A DNA stretch of 11,562 nt from Candidatus Hydrogenedentota bacterium (GCA_030430835.1 JAUIKJ010000049.1:1-11562); one strand, 5' to 3'; shown: positions 1-10,370, counted from the first letter of the stretch. The notes: generated by a model not told the origin, from the letters alone. Program-made: numbers and translations.

Positions 1-126
1 CATTCCGAACGCCCCCCCGCCTGTCATTTCGAACGACAGTGAGAAATCCTACCCCCATGATCCGCCCGCGCTTCCCCAGACCGGCCCAGTCCCCCTTCCG
101 GAAGGGGGATCAAGGGGATGTCGCGT
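1..126. repeat. Direct repeat, copy 1 (left edge at window start)
   Basis: The first ~90 bases are identical to 481-570. The rest matches to about 608 with two substitutions and small length changes in G runs. The unit contains the 'gtcatttcgaacg' type intergenic motif and a perfect 18-bp palindrome at 91-108 (cccccttccggaaggggg). The repeat may extend left of the window. It ends exactly where the transposase remnant begins. No credible coding potential; frames across it are low-complexity Pro/Arg reading. Confidence 0.9.
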
Positions 127-325
127 CTACGGCAAGGGAAGCTTCTACTTCGACGGACAGCGATACTTTCTCGCAGATGTCCTCTCAGACAAGCACATCG
201 CGCTCATGCCTTCGCCAGAAGAGAAGCAGATGGATGTCTACTATCGGCACATGCGAATCGCCATGCTCGACCTTGAACAAAAAAACTCTGCCCCGCCCCC
301 AAGAGGAAGAGCTCTTGAAGGGTGA
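127..325 (+). pseudogene. C-terminal remnant of a DDE/IS481-like transposase
   Basis: Reading from 128 gives about 65 residues ending at a TGA at 323-325. The frame includes GSFYFDGQRYFLADVLSD and, further on, VYYRHMRIAMLDLEQ. The pattern (G-x-F-x-F-x-G-x-R-Y-F-L, then an L-x-x-x-x-I-x-L stretch, then VYY and a terminal LDL) resembles the small beta-barrel at the C-terminus of IS481/Mu-type transposases. No start codon or catalytic DDE region lies upstream, because the frame runs straight into the repeat at 1-126. It is therefore a fragment and inactive. IS-end-like motifs follow within 40 bp. The family assignment rests on recalled pattern only. Confidence 0.5.
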
Positions 326-362
326 AGAATCAGGGCAATTCCGTAGGACAATCGGCTACAAT

Positions 363-442
363 GTGTAACCCATGTCCTCGGATAGAAGTGTAACCTATGT
401 CCGGAGTGCACAGAGCAAAGCGATGTCCGGAGTGTATAGAGC
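363..442 (+). repeat. Reiterated IS-end-like motifs next to transposase remnant
   Basis: The motif gtgtaacc(c/t)atgtcc occurs at 363-377 and again at 388-402. A related motif atgtccggagtg(c/t)a(c/t)agagc occurs at 397-416 and 423-442. Sequences of the form TGTAACC-ATGTCC resemble terminal inverted repeats of IS481-group elements, and they lie just 3' of the transposase fragment. Several near-copies in tandem suggest nested insertions, a deleted element, or multiple transposase-binding sites at one end. Confidence 0.5.
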
Positions 443-452
443 CGCCCCGCCG

Positions 453-515
453 CCTGACATTCCGAAGCGCCACCCCCTGTCATTCCGAACGCCCCCCCGC
501 CTGTCATTTCGAACG
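453..515. repeat. Imperfect tandem units of ~23-24 bp
   Basis: Three units with the core cctg(a/t)catt(c/t)cgaa(g)cg begin at 453, 476 and 500. The last two lie partly inside the second direct-repeat copy. The core matches a type of dispersed intergenic repeat seen in many environmental bacterial genomes. No protein is supported here. Confidence 0.6.
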
Positions 516-608
516 ACAGTGAGAAATCCTACCCCCATGATCCGCCCGCGCTTCCCCAGACCGGCCCCGTCCCCCTGCCGGAAGGGGGGATCAAGGGGGA
601 TGTCGCGT
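481..608. repeat. Direct repeat, copy 2
   Basis: Near-identical second copy of 1-126. It differs by a>c and t>g substitutions near 569 and 576 and by one extra G in each of two G runs. The 18-bp palindrome of copy 1 is present at 571-588 with one mismatch. Together the two copies bracket a 354-bp segment carrying the transposase remnant and IS-end motifs. Confidence 0.9.
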
Positions 609-675
609 TTCCTGCCTTCATTCCCGCCGGCACCCTGGTGTCCTCCTTCCTCCGCGTTCCGGCTCGCCCCAACCT

Positions 676-700
676 CGTTCCACAAGTTCATTGTGGAACG
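676..700. repeat. Perfect inverted repeat, 10-bp arms
   Basis: Arm cgttccacaa (676-685) pairs with ttgtggaacg (691-700) around a 5-nt loop gttca. There is no T run on either strand, so an intrinsic terminator is not indicated. It lies in a gene-free repeat region and may be a REP-like palindromic unit. Confidence 0.75.
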
Positions 701-764
701 CACGTGCCCACAAAGCTGCGCTTCGCGTTCATCCCATTCGGGAAGCACAGCGTCCCAGGCAATC

Positions 765-791
765 GCATTCCAGAACACAGTTCAGGAACGC
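765..791. repeat. Imperfect inverted repeat
   Basis: The arms gc-ttcc-gaac (765-776) and gttc-ggaa-gc (780-791) pair around an aca loop, with two opposed mismatched positions. The ttcc/ggaa ends recall the hairpin at 676-700, so both could be degenerate members of one palindromic repeat family. No flanking T run and no gene nearby. Confidence 0.5.
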
Positions 792-816
792 GGCGCACCA
801 CCAAATCGTACATCAT

Positions 817-872
817 CAGACCCCAGACCCCAGACCCCAGACCCCAGACCCCAGACCCCAGACCCCAGACCC
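817..872. repeat. Tandem array, 8 perfect copies of cagaccc
   Basis: Eight contiguous exact 7-bp units span 817-872, and the array then degenerates (cgaaatc). All frames across it give low-complexity peptides, and a 7-bp unit shifts frame with each copy, so it is not coding. Such arrays change copy number by slippage. Confidence 0.95.
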
Positions 873-1296
873 GAAATCACTGCAACACCCGCCCTCAATT
901 CTTTAGCCCAGGACCCAAAGGGAATCCCCAAGAATGACACCACAACATAGCCATTGCACCGCGCGCCCCGCGCGAAACCGATTTCTGCACGAAACGTTCA
1001 ATTTCGCGTTTGTAGCCACCCGCTTCAGCCGCACTTCACCCCGATTTCAGACACAAAAAAGAGGGAAAACAACCCGATCCAGGGGCTTCACACACCACCG
1101 CCCCCTGAGTCCCAAGGACTTAGCCCGCTTCACCGTCCCGTCGCTACGAATTGTCCCCGGCCACCCGTCACCAGCGGCAGCCCCAACCACGACATGTAGT
1201 GCCCCGCCGGCTCGCTGCCGCGCGGCCACCCGGTCGGCGATGTCTGTAGCGGAGTGGGGGGGACAGGCCCGGCACCGCCAACACGCCACCAATAGA
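873..1296. other. Gene-free stretch
   Basis: No credible gene is seen on either strand. Possible frames are short, Arg/Pro-rich and start without ribosome binding sites. The only local structure noted is a small hairpin at 1105-1123 (ctgagtcc / ggacttag, 3-nt loop, one G-T pair) with no T run. The stretch lies beyond the terminator of the large minus-strand gene. Confidence 0.6.
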
Positions 1297-1328
1297 AAAG
1301 GGCCGGATGCTTTCGCATCCGGCCCTTT
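1297..1328 (-). terminator. Rho-independent-type terminator hairpin of the large surface-protein gene
   Basis: A perfect 14-bp stem aaagggccggatgc / gcatccggcccttt closes on a 4-nt loop, which reads GAAA on the minus strand. It begins 20 bp after the TAA stop at 1349-1351. On the minus strand the stem ends in TTT and continues TCTATT, giving a short, imperfect U tract. Position and stem strength make termination of the minus-strand gene likely. Confidence 0.8.
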
Positions 1329-1348
1329 GGGCTCAGACTATACCGGCC

Positions 1349-5674
<4,326 letters not shown>

Positions 5675-5881
5675 GAAAATATTCCTCCGAGAGATGATGC
5701 CCAAGGATGGCCTCAAGCGTGCGCCCCACTTTGAACTGAACGGTTGGTCGTATGAGAACGGGCACGTCGATTACGCGAACGTATGAAGAACGTGCACCCG
5801 GTAGTACCCACTGCCTCACTCCAGTGATATTCGCCAAGCTCCGACCGCATCGGAACTTAGAAGTCTGCCCTGCATGGCTAT
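5675..5881 (-). other. ~200-nt leader of the surface-protein gene with three hairpins and RBS
   Basis: The ribosome binding site is GGAGG (5684-5688 on the plus strand as cctcc), 9 nt before the ATG. Between it and the promoter lie three potential hairpins: tccga/tcgga at 5840-5854; cactg/cagtg at 5809-5826; and gcacgt/acgtgc at 5762-5795. The last has a nested tacg/cgta stem at 5772-5783 whose loop reads UUCG on the minus strand. No known riboswitch class was recognised. The open frame crossing this region from 5909 reads into the gene out of frame and is not supported. Confidence 0.4.
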
Positions 5882-5909
5882 AGTATAACCGAATCTTCCT
5901 GGAAGTCAA
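5882..5909 (-). promoter_or_regulatory. Sigma70-like promoter for the surface-protein gene
   Basis: On the minus strand, -35 TTGACT (5904-5909) and -10 TATACT (5882-5887) are separated by 16 bp, each with five of six consensus bases. Transcription would start near 5875. Local AT content is higher than in the surrounding coding DNA. Prediction by eye only. Confidence 0.65.
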
Positions 5910-6050
5910 GGGGTTCTGTAGTTTTACGTGGATACGTCCGGGTGTCTTAACCTCTGTTTTTACAGTGGTTTAGAGGTGTTCGGTTTTTGGTGTGGCGAAG
6001 GAAGCGCCAAGAAATTGGCACTTTGCGCGGAAAAAGAGATTCGCGCGCCG
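5910..6050. other. Intergenic spacer between ATPase gene end and surface-protein promoter
   Basis: AT-richer spacer. It holds an inverted repeat acctct (5950-5955) / agaggt (5972-5977) and a small gccaa/ttggc hairpin near 6006-6018. Neither is followed by a clear T run on the minus strand, so a terminator for the ATPase gene is possible but not shown. No coding sequence is seen. Confidence 0.4.
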
Positions 6051-7517
6051 CTAGTGCCCGGATCGGAGGGCTAGCAGGCGCAGGCTATTGCCAATGACCA
6101 ACAGCGATGCGCCCATGTCCGCCAGCACGGCCAGCCATAGCGTGGTATAGCCCGCGAATGCCAAGGCAAGCACCGCCAGTTTTAGTCCCAACGCGATGGC
6201 CACGTTCTGCGTCACGATCCGCATGGTTCGGCGCGAATGACGTATCAGCCACGGGATCTTGCGCAGGTCGTCATTCATGAGCGCGATATCCGCGGTCTCG
6301 AGTGCCGTGTCGGTTCCGGCCACGCCCATGGCAATGCCGAGGGAGGCACTCGCCATGGCCGGCGCGTCGTTGATGCCGTCGCCCACCATCGCGCAGACCC
6401 CATGCCGTTCCTTCGCACGCTCGATGACCGCGAGTTTGTCTTCCGGCAATTGCTCTGCAAAGACCTCTTCGACCCCGGTTGCCTCGGCGACGGCCCGCGC
6501 GGCCCTGGTGCTGTCCCCCGTGACAAGGAGAACTCGGATGCCGAGCCGGTCACGAAGCGTGGCCACCGCGTCCGCGCTGTCCTCGCGAAGTGTGTCGTGG
6601 ACCTGGATGGCGCCGTAGACCCGATCCGAATCGCCGACGAAAACCCACGCGTTTTCCGGCGAATCGTCCGTTTCCAGCAGGGCCTCAATCGGAGTCTCCC
6701 CGTGGCCACGTTGGATCACCATGCGCCGATTGCCGAGCCAGAACTCGCGGCCCTCGACCCATGCGGAAGCGCCCAGGCCCGGCGCTGCCTCCGCGGCCGT
6801 GGTCTCCGGAATGGCCATGCCGCGTTCCTGCGCGCAGCGCGTGATCGCCTTGGCGATGGGGTGGGTGCTATGGGCTTCGATCGCCGCGGCACGGGTCAGC
6901 ACCGTGTCTTCCGCGATATCGCCAAAGGCCACCACGCGACCGACGGTGGGCGTCCCCTGGGTCAAGGTGCCGGTCTTGTCCAGCGCCACCGCTCCGATGC
7001 GTCCCGCGATCTCGAGGAACACGCCGCCCTTGATCAGTACGCCGTTCCGTGCAGCGGCGGTCAGCGCCGCCACAATCGAGACCGGTGTGGAAATGACCAG
7101 TGCGCAGGGGCACGCGATCAACAAGAGGACCAGCGCGCGGTAGATCGATTCGCTCCAAGCGAGGCTGCCGGCCATCGGCGGGACGAGGGCCACACCGACT
7201 GCGATGGCCATCATGGTGGGGGTGTAATAGCGCGCAAACTGATCGGCCCAGCGTTCGACAGTGGCACGCCGGCCCTGGGCTTCCTGCACCAGCTTCACGA
7301 TACGGGCAACCGTCGAATCCTGCTCCGTGCGCGTTGCGCGCATGTCGATGGACGCATCGTAGTTGATGCTGCCGGCGTAGACGGGATCGCCGGGCGCCTT
7401 GATCACCGGAAGCGATTCCCCCGTAACCGGTGATTCATCGACGGCACTCGAACCGCGCTCGACAATCCCATCGAGCGGTACACGGGACCCTGGAAGTACC
7501 CGGAGGATTGTACCCAC
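6051..7517 (-). CDS. zntA: C-terminal piece of the interrupted ATPase (488 aa from GTG)
   Basis: Same frame as the piece upstream, 40 bp beyond the amber codon. It carries the actuator TGES, the CPC helix, DKTGT, the nucleotide-binding domain and the last two helices. The GTG at 7517 lies inside the conserved (V)GTILRVLPG strand and has no ribosome binding site, so it is probably just the first available codon and not a real start. The family motifs are all intact. Without helices 1-4 an independent function is unlikely. Ends with TAG at 6051-6053 at the expected C-terminus. Confidence 0.6.
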   Translation of the reverse strand: MGTILRVLPGSRVPLDGIVERGSSAVDESPVTGESLPVIKAPGDPVYAGSINYDASIDMRATRTEQDSTVARIVKLVQEAQGRRATVERWADQFARYYTPTMMAIAVGVALVPPMAGSLAWSESIYRALVLLLIACPCALVISTPVSIVAALTAAARNGVLIKGGVFLEIAGRIGAVALDKTGTLTQGTPTVGRVVAFGDIAEDTVLTRAAAIEAHSTHPIAKAITRCAQERGMAIPETTAAEAAPGLGASAWVEGREFWLGNRRMVIQRGHGETPIEALLETDDSPENAWVFVGDSDRVYGAIQVHDTLREDSADAVATLRDRLGIRVLLVTGDSTRAARAVAEATGVEEVFAEQLPEDKLAVIERAKERHGVCAMVGDGINDAPAMASASLGIAMGVAGTDTALETADIALMNDDLRKIPWLIRHSRRTMRIVTQNVAIALGLKLAVLALAFAGYTTLWLAVLADMGASLLVIGNSLRLLALRSGH

Positions 7518-7556
7518 GTGAAGTTTCGCGACCGGTAGCGGGGCCGTCTCGCCATC

Positions 7557-8216
7557 CTAAACGACGAGCGCCTCGGGGGGGCTCAACTGTAGCAGGGCCG
7601 TGACCGAGTCGCGCGCCCGCGCCACGCTCCACTGTTCCAGGCGCAGAGACACTGCGAAGAGAAAGGCCACCATCGCGGCTTCGACGCTCTCGCCGAGCAG
7701 CAAGGCACCGGCCACGGCAATTCCCATGAGGACATGCATGTCGGCGCGTAGGTTTTTCACGGCGGCCCACGCCTTCGGAAGCGCGAGGCTTGCACCCAGA
7801 AGCGCGGCGATACTGAGCATGGCCTTGACGGCGAGGGAACTGTTGGTGCCACTGAAGAAATGCAACGGCGCCAACAGGGCAAATTGCTCCTGAACAAGCT
7901 GCGCGACGAACGCGGCCACGAGGAGGAGTCCGCTGGAGGCGAAGAGCACGGCTTCAAGGCGTGAGCCCGGGGAATCGGTATTGGTCTTCTCGGCGCCGTG
8001 GCCCGTGCACACCTGCGCGCGCAGGCCGGCACGGTTGATGGCATTGACCAGCGTCTCCGCGCTTGGGCCGCTGGTGCGCATCTCAATCAGGACGTGGGCA
8101 TTAATCAGATCAAATCGCACTTGCTCGTCCGCCACGTGCGGCCGAAGCGCGGCGCGGATGATCTTCACTTCGCTGGGACAGTCCAGTCCATGAACGTCTA
8201 TCGTGAGGGAATGCAT
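7557..8216 (-). CDS. zntA: N-terminal piece of the interrupted ATPase (219 aa)
   Basis: This is the product if the amber codon at 7557-7559 terminates translation. It has a heavy-metal-associated domain (about 1-70, GLDCPSE), a short polar linker with TGHG, and membrane helices 1-4. It includes the conserved segment NLRADMHVLMGIAVAGALLL and ends PPEALVV just before the actuator domain. It lacks the phosphorylation and ATP-binding domains and could not pump alone. The ATG start at 8216 puts the metal-binding domain at the normal distance; no strong ribosome binding site is seen, as the preceding gene's stop is 9 bp away. Confidence 0.6.
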   Translation of the reverse strand: MHSLTIDVHGLDCPSEVKIIRAALRPHVADEQVRFDLINAHVLIEMRTSGPSAETLVNAINRAGLRAQVCTGHGAEKTNTDSPGSRLEAVLFASSGLLLVAAFVAQLVQEQFALLAPLHFFSGTNSSLAVKAMLSIAALLGASLALPKAWAAVKNLRADMHVLMGIAVAGALLLGESVEAAMVAFLFAVSLRLEQWSVARARDSVTALLQLSPPEALVV

Positions 8217-8225
8217 CGCCGATTC

Positions 8226-8606
8226 CTATTCGGCCAACTGCGCACAATCCTTGCAGCGGCCGTAGACCAGAAACTCATGGCCATCCATCACAAAGCCCTC
8301 CGGCACCATCGCCGCAATACCGGCCGGGCAGCCGGCCATTTCGAACATGCGGCCACAGCGGCGGCAGGAGAAGTGATGGTGGTGTTTCTTACCGGCGCCT
8401 TCGAAGCGGGTGGGTTCCCCGGGGGCATCCACCGGAACGATACTCCCATCCTCGGATAGACTCTTCACGGTCCGATATACCGTCGCGATACCGAGGTTGG
8501 GTACCTGTTGTTTCGCACGTTCCAGAATCTCCTGGGGGGTGAGGGGACGCGAAGTCTTTTTGAAGACCTGCTTAATGGCCTCACGCTGTACCGTTCGCCG
8601 CTCCAC
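8226..8606 (-). CDS. Fur-family metalloregulator (Zur/PerR-like)
   Basis: 126 residues from GTG at 8604-8606, preceded by GGAG at 8 nt spacing; no other start fits. Family: metal-dependent transcriptional repressors. Winged-helix DNA-binding part about 1-60, with the recognition stretch PNLGIATVYRTVKSLSEDG at 36-54. The C-terminal metal/dimer domain has HHHH (75-78), CRRC (81-84) and CKDC (118-121); the two CxxC pairs are the structural Zn site typical of Zur, PerR and many Fur proteins. Slightly short for the family (usually 135-150). Its position between a Zn/Cd ATPase and a znuABC-type importer favours zinc sensing (Zur), but Mn/Fe/peroxide sensing cannot be excluded. Probably heads an operon with the ATPase and controls the divergent importer. 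Stop is TAG. Confidence 0.9.
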   Translation of the reverse strand: MERRTVQREAIKQVFKKTSRPLTPQEILERAKQQVPNLGIATVYRTVKSLSEDGSIVPVDAPGEPTRFEGAGKKHHHHFSCRRCGRMFEMAGCPAGIAAMVPEGFVMDGHEFLVYGRCKDCAQLAE

Positions 8607-8619
8607 GCGTTCGTCTCCC

Positions 8620-8641
8620 TTGTTTTCCTATTTGAAAACAA
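8620..8641. promoter_or_regulatory. Candidate operator: 8-bp inverted repeat
   Basis: TTGTTTTC (8620-8627) and GAAAACAA (8634-8641) are perfect inverted arms around a 6-bp spacer, 14 bp before the Fur-family start codon. AT-rich dyads of about 20 bp in this position are typical of Fur-family autoregulatory boxes, but the sequence is not a known Zur or Fur consensus. If transcription begins near 8678, it lies inside the transcribed leader. Confidence 0.4.
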
Positions 8642-8660
8642 AATATCATTAAGCGCTCAT

Positions 8661-8670
8661 GTGGCGCCAC
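8661..8670. promoter_or_regulatory. Perfect 10-bp palindrome GTGGCGCCAC
   Basis: Lies between the predicted minus-strand promoter and the Fur-family gene, in the shared divergent intergenic region. It might be part of an operator or a short leader stem. A single GC-rich 10-bp palindrome could arise by chance, so the regulatory role is a guess. Confidence 0.25.
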
Positions 8671-8684
8671 TTTTGGGCGGCAAA

Positions 8685-8713
8685 ATTATAACAAGGTGTT
8701 TCCTTCGGGACAA
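8685..8713 (-). promoter_or_regulatory. Sigma70-like promoter for the regulator-ATPase operon
   Basis: On the minus strand, a perfect -10 TATAAT (8685-8690) is 17 bp from a -35-like TTGTCC (8708-8713). The -10 sits inside TGTTATAAT (8685-8693), which looks like half of the Zur box known from gamma-proteobacterial znu promoters. Repressor binding here could block this promoter and possibly the divergent one. No equally good plus-strand promoter was found for znuA. Confidence 0.6.
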
Positions 8714-8778
8714 GGTGCGGGGTTTGTAAGCTGTTTATTGATATTGAGTTACGGTTCTCGCGTTGGGGCTTTCTGCCC

Positions 8779-9627
8779 TTGCTGCTGGCGCTCGCGGCGC
8801 TGACCGGCTGCGCCCCTTCCCATGATGCGCCCATGCCCTATGTGGCGACCATTGCCCCGGTACGCATGATCGTTGCGGAAATTGCGCCGGAGGGCGTCGC
8901 GGAGATCGTGCCACCGGGTGCGTCCCCACATGCCTTCGAACTGCGCCCGTCGCACGCGCGGCAGGTAGAAGGGGCCCAGATCTTGTTCTTTGCTGCCAAG
9001 AACCTCGATGGCTGGGCGACACAGCTGCCTGCGCGGCACCGGGTTGAAATGATGACGCTGATACCCGGTTCCGAGGAATTGCTGGAAGACGACCATGCGC
9101 ACCATGGCCACGACGGGCATGGGGTGAATCCGCACTTTTGGTCGGATCCGGTGCTGGTTTCGACGATGATACCGCGCGTACTCGACGCCATGCTTCGCTC
9201 CGACACGACACGCCGGCAGGAACTGGAGGCGCGTGCCGCGCAATTCGTCGAGCTGCTGCAGGCACTGGATCAGGAGTTGAAAGAACTCCTTGCGCCGGTC
9301 AGCGGCCGGGCTGTCATCGTGATGCATCCGTCCTGGGACTACTTCTGCCGGCGCTACGAGATTCGGGTCGCGGGCGCGCTGGAACCCGCGCCGGGCCATG
9401 AGCCTTCGCCGAGAGAACTCGAGGAATTGGCCGCGGCGGCGCGTAAGCACGATGTTCGCGCGGTACTTACGGAACCGCAGTTGCCGCGAGCGCCCGCGGT
9501 TGTGCTCGCGGAAATGCTCGGTGTTGGCCTGCACGAAATCGATCCCCTCGGCGGCGTCGCGGGCCGCGACCGCTACGCGGAACTCCTGCGCTACAATGCC
9601 GCCGTCCTGCGAAAGGCCCTTCAATGA
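8779..9627 (+). CDS. znuA: ZnuA-type metal-binding lipoprotein of an ABC importer
   Basis: Substrate-binding protein that captures Zn2+ (or Mn2+/Fe2+) outside the cytoplasmic membrane and delivers it to ZnuB. 282 residues from TTG 8779. Lipobox LTGC puts the lipidated Cys at 8809-8811. Expected ligands are present: H51 (GASPHAFELRPS), H119 (NPHFWSDP), H183 (VMHPSWDYF) and D255 (DPLGG). A His-rich loop at 106-114 (HAHHGHDGH) favours zinc over manganese. With the TTG start the signal peptide lacks its usual basic n-region; in-frame codons back to about 8743 add ELRFSRWGFLP, which would supply it, but only ATT or CTG starts exist there. The true start is uncertain. The stop overlaps znuC by 4 bp (ATGA). 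Confidence 0.9.
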   Translation: MLLALAALTGCAPSHDAPMPYVATIAPVRMIVAEIAPEGVAEIVPPGASPHAFELRPSHARQVEGAQILFFAAKNLDGWATQLPARHRVEMMTLIPGSEELLEDDHAHHGHDGHGVNPHFWSDPVLVSTMIPRVLDAMLRSDTTRRQELEARAAQFVELLQALDQELKELLAPVSGRAVIVMHPSWDYFCRRYEIRVAGALEPAPGHEPSPRELEELAAAARKHDVRAVLTEPQLPRAPAVVLAEMLGVGLHEIDPLGGVAGRDRYAELLRYNAAVLRKALQ

Positions 9628-10370
9628 ATGTCGTGGAAGCGCGGAATTTGGGCATCCGTCGGGGCGATCTGTGGGTTGCGCGCGGCGCGGCGTTCACGGT
9701 GCCAGAAGGCGCCTTCGTTGCCGTGCTGGGCCCCAACGGCGCGGGGAAGAGCAGCCTGCTCTTGACCGCGCTGGGCCTGCTGGAGGCCGATGAAGGGGAA
9801 CTGCGTCTCTTCGGCAAGCGCCCGGAAGACATGAGCCCGAATGATGTGGGCTATGTGCCGCAGACTCGGGAACTCGACAGGCGCTTTCCCGCGCGCGCTT
9901 GGGAACTGGTGGCGACGGGCATGCACCCCGCTTGGCCCGGTTTGCGCGCGCGCGCGCGGCGGGATCGCGCGCTGGCGTCCATGGCCGATGCCGGCGTCGA
10001 CGGCCTGGCCGACCGGCCGATTTCCGCCTTGTCTGGCGGCGAGTTGCAGCGCGTCTACCTCGCGCGCTGTTTCGTGCGCGCGCCGAAGCTCATGCTGCTG
10101 GATGAGCCGGCCGCAGGTATGGACATTGCCGGGGAAGCCGCAATGTATCACCTGCTCGAAGCCTACCAGAAGAAGCAGCACGCGACGGTGTTGATGGTTA
10201 CCCACGACTGGGAAGGCGCGCGCCTGCATGCCAGCCATGTGCTGATCGTGGCCGGGGGCGAGGTCCTGTTTGCGCCTCCCGGCGAGGTGCGCCTCGAGGA
10301 ACGGCTATTGCATCTCTTCGGACACCGCGGGCACGCCCGCGAGACGCACACGGGGCACCACCATGCTTGA
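9624..10370 (+). CDS. znuC: ZnuC-type ABC transporter ATPase
   Basis: 248 residues; ATP hydrolysis drives metal import through ZnuB from the cytoplasmic side. Visible motifs: Walker A GPNGAGKS (36-43), Q-loop Q80, signature LSGGE (136-140), Walker B LMLLDEP (156-162), switch H194. Length is normal. The start ATG overlaps the znuA stop (ATGA) and AAAGG lies 7 nt upstream, implying translational coupling. The C-terminus is His-rich (H234, H237, H242, H245-247), an unusual feature for the ATPase subunit that may bind zinc. It overlaps znuB by 8 bp; the HHHA codons double as the znuB start region. Confidence 0.93.
   Translation: MNVVEARNLGIRRGDLWVARGAAFTVPEGAFVAVLGPNGAGKSSLLLTALGLLEADEGELRLFGKRPEDMSPNDVGYVPQTRELDRRFPARAWELVATGMHPAWPGLRARARRDRALASMADAGVDGLADRPISALSGGELQRVYLARCFVRAPKLMLLDEPAAGMDIAGEAAMYHLLEAYQKKQHATVLMVTHDWEGARLHASHVLIVAGGEVLFAPPGEVRLEERLLHLFGHRGHARETHTGHHHA

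Larger units (their letters stand above)
6051..8216 (-). pseudogene. zntA: ZntA/CadA-type Zn2+/Cd2+ P1B-ATPase gene interrupted by an in-frame amber codon
   Basis: The frame from ATG 8216 to TAG 6051 would encode 721 codons, the usual size for ZntA/CadA exporters. It is continuous except for TAG at 7557-7559 (codon 220). Domains in full-frame numbering: N-terminal metal-binding domain with GLDCPSE (C13, E16); four membrane helices (about 93-205); actuator domain with TGES (265-268); membrane helix with CPC (369-371); phosphorylation site DKTGT (D413); HP (452-453); TGD (566-568); GDGINDAP (612-619); and the last helices with K679 and D700, which mark the Zn/Cd/Pb subgroup. The family pumps Zn2+, Cd2+ or Pb2+ out of the cytoplasm using ATP. 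The gene follows the Fur-family gene by 9 bp, so the two are probably co-transcribed. Nothing else is damaged, so the stop is recent, a sequencing error, or suppressed. Confidence 0.85.

Noticed and set aside
817..872. CRISPR array
   Set aside because: Units are 7 bp and contiguous, with no spacers and no cas genes.
39..950. Overlapping open frames of 70-190 codons on both strands
   Set aside because: They cross the direct repeats, palindromes and 7-bp array; Pro/Arg/Ser-rich with no domain, so treated as repeat read-through.
5675..5881. Cyclic-di-GMP (GEMM) riboswitch
   Set aside because: A few short pieces looked similar, but the conserved core and tetraloop-receptor arrangement could not be matched.
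6237..7433. 398-codon open frame on the plus strand
   Set aside because: Lies antisense to the ATPase, whose motifs are unmistakable; no family features of its own.
7557..7559. Recoded amber (pyrrolysine or reassigned TAG)
   Set aside because: TAG ends three other genes here at the expected C-termini, and no pyrrolysine machinery or downstream element is in view.
8659..8691. Short frame starting ATG, in frame with znuA, ten codons ending TAA
   Set aside because: Considered as znuA start or an upstream peptide; stops before znuA and has no ribosome binding site.
8749..9624. 291-codon open frame on the minus strand
   Set aside because: Antisense to znuA, which has a lipobox and all metal ligands.
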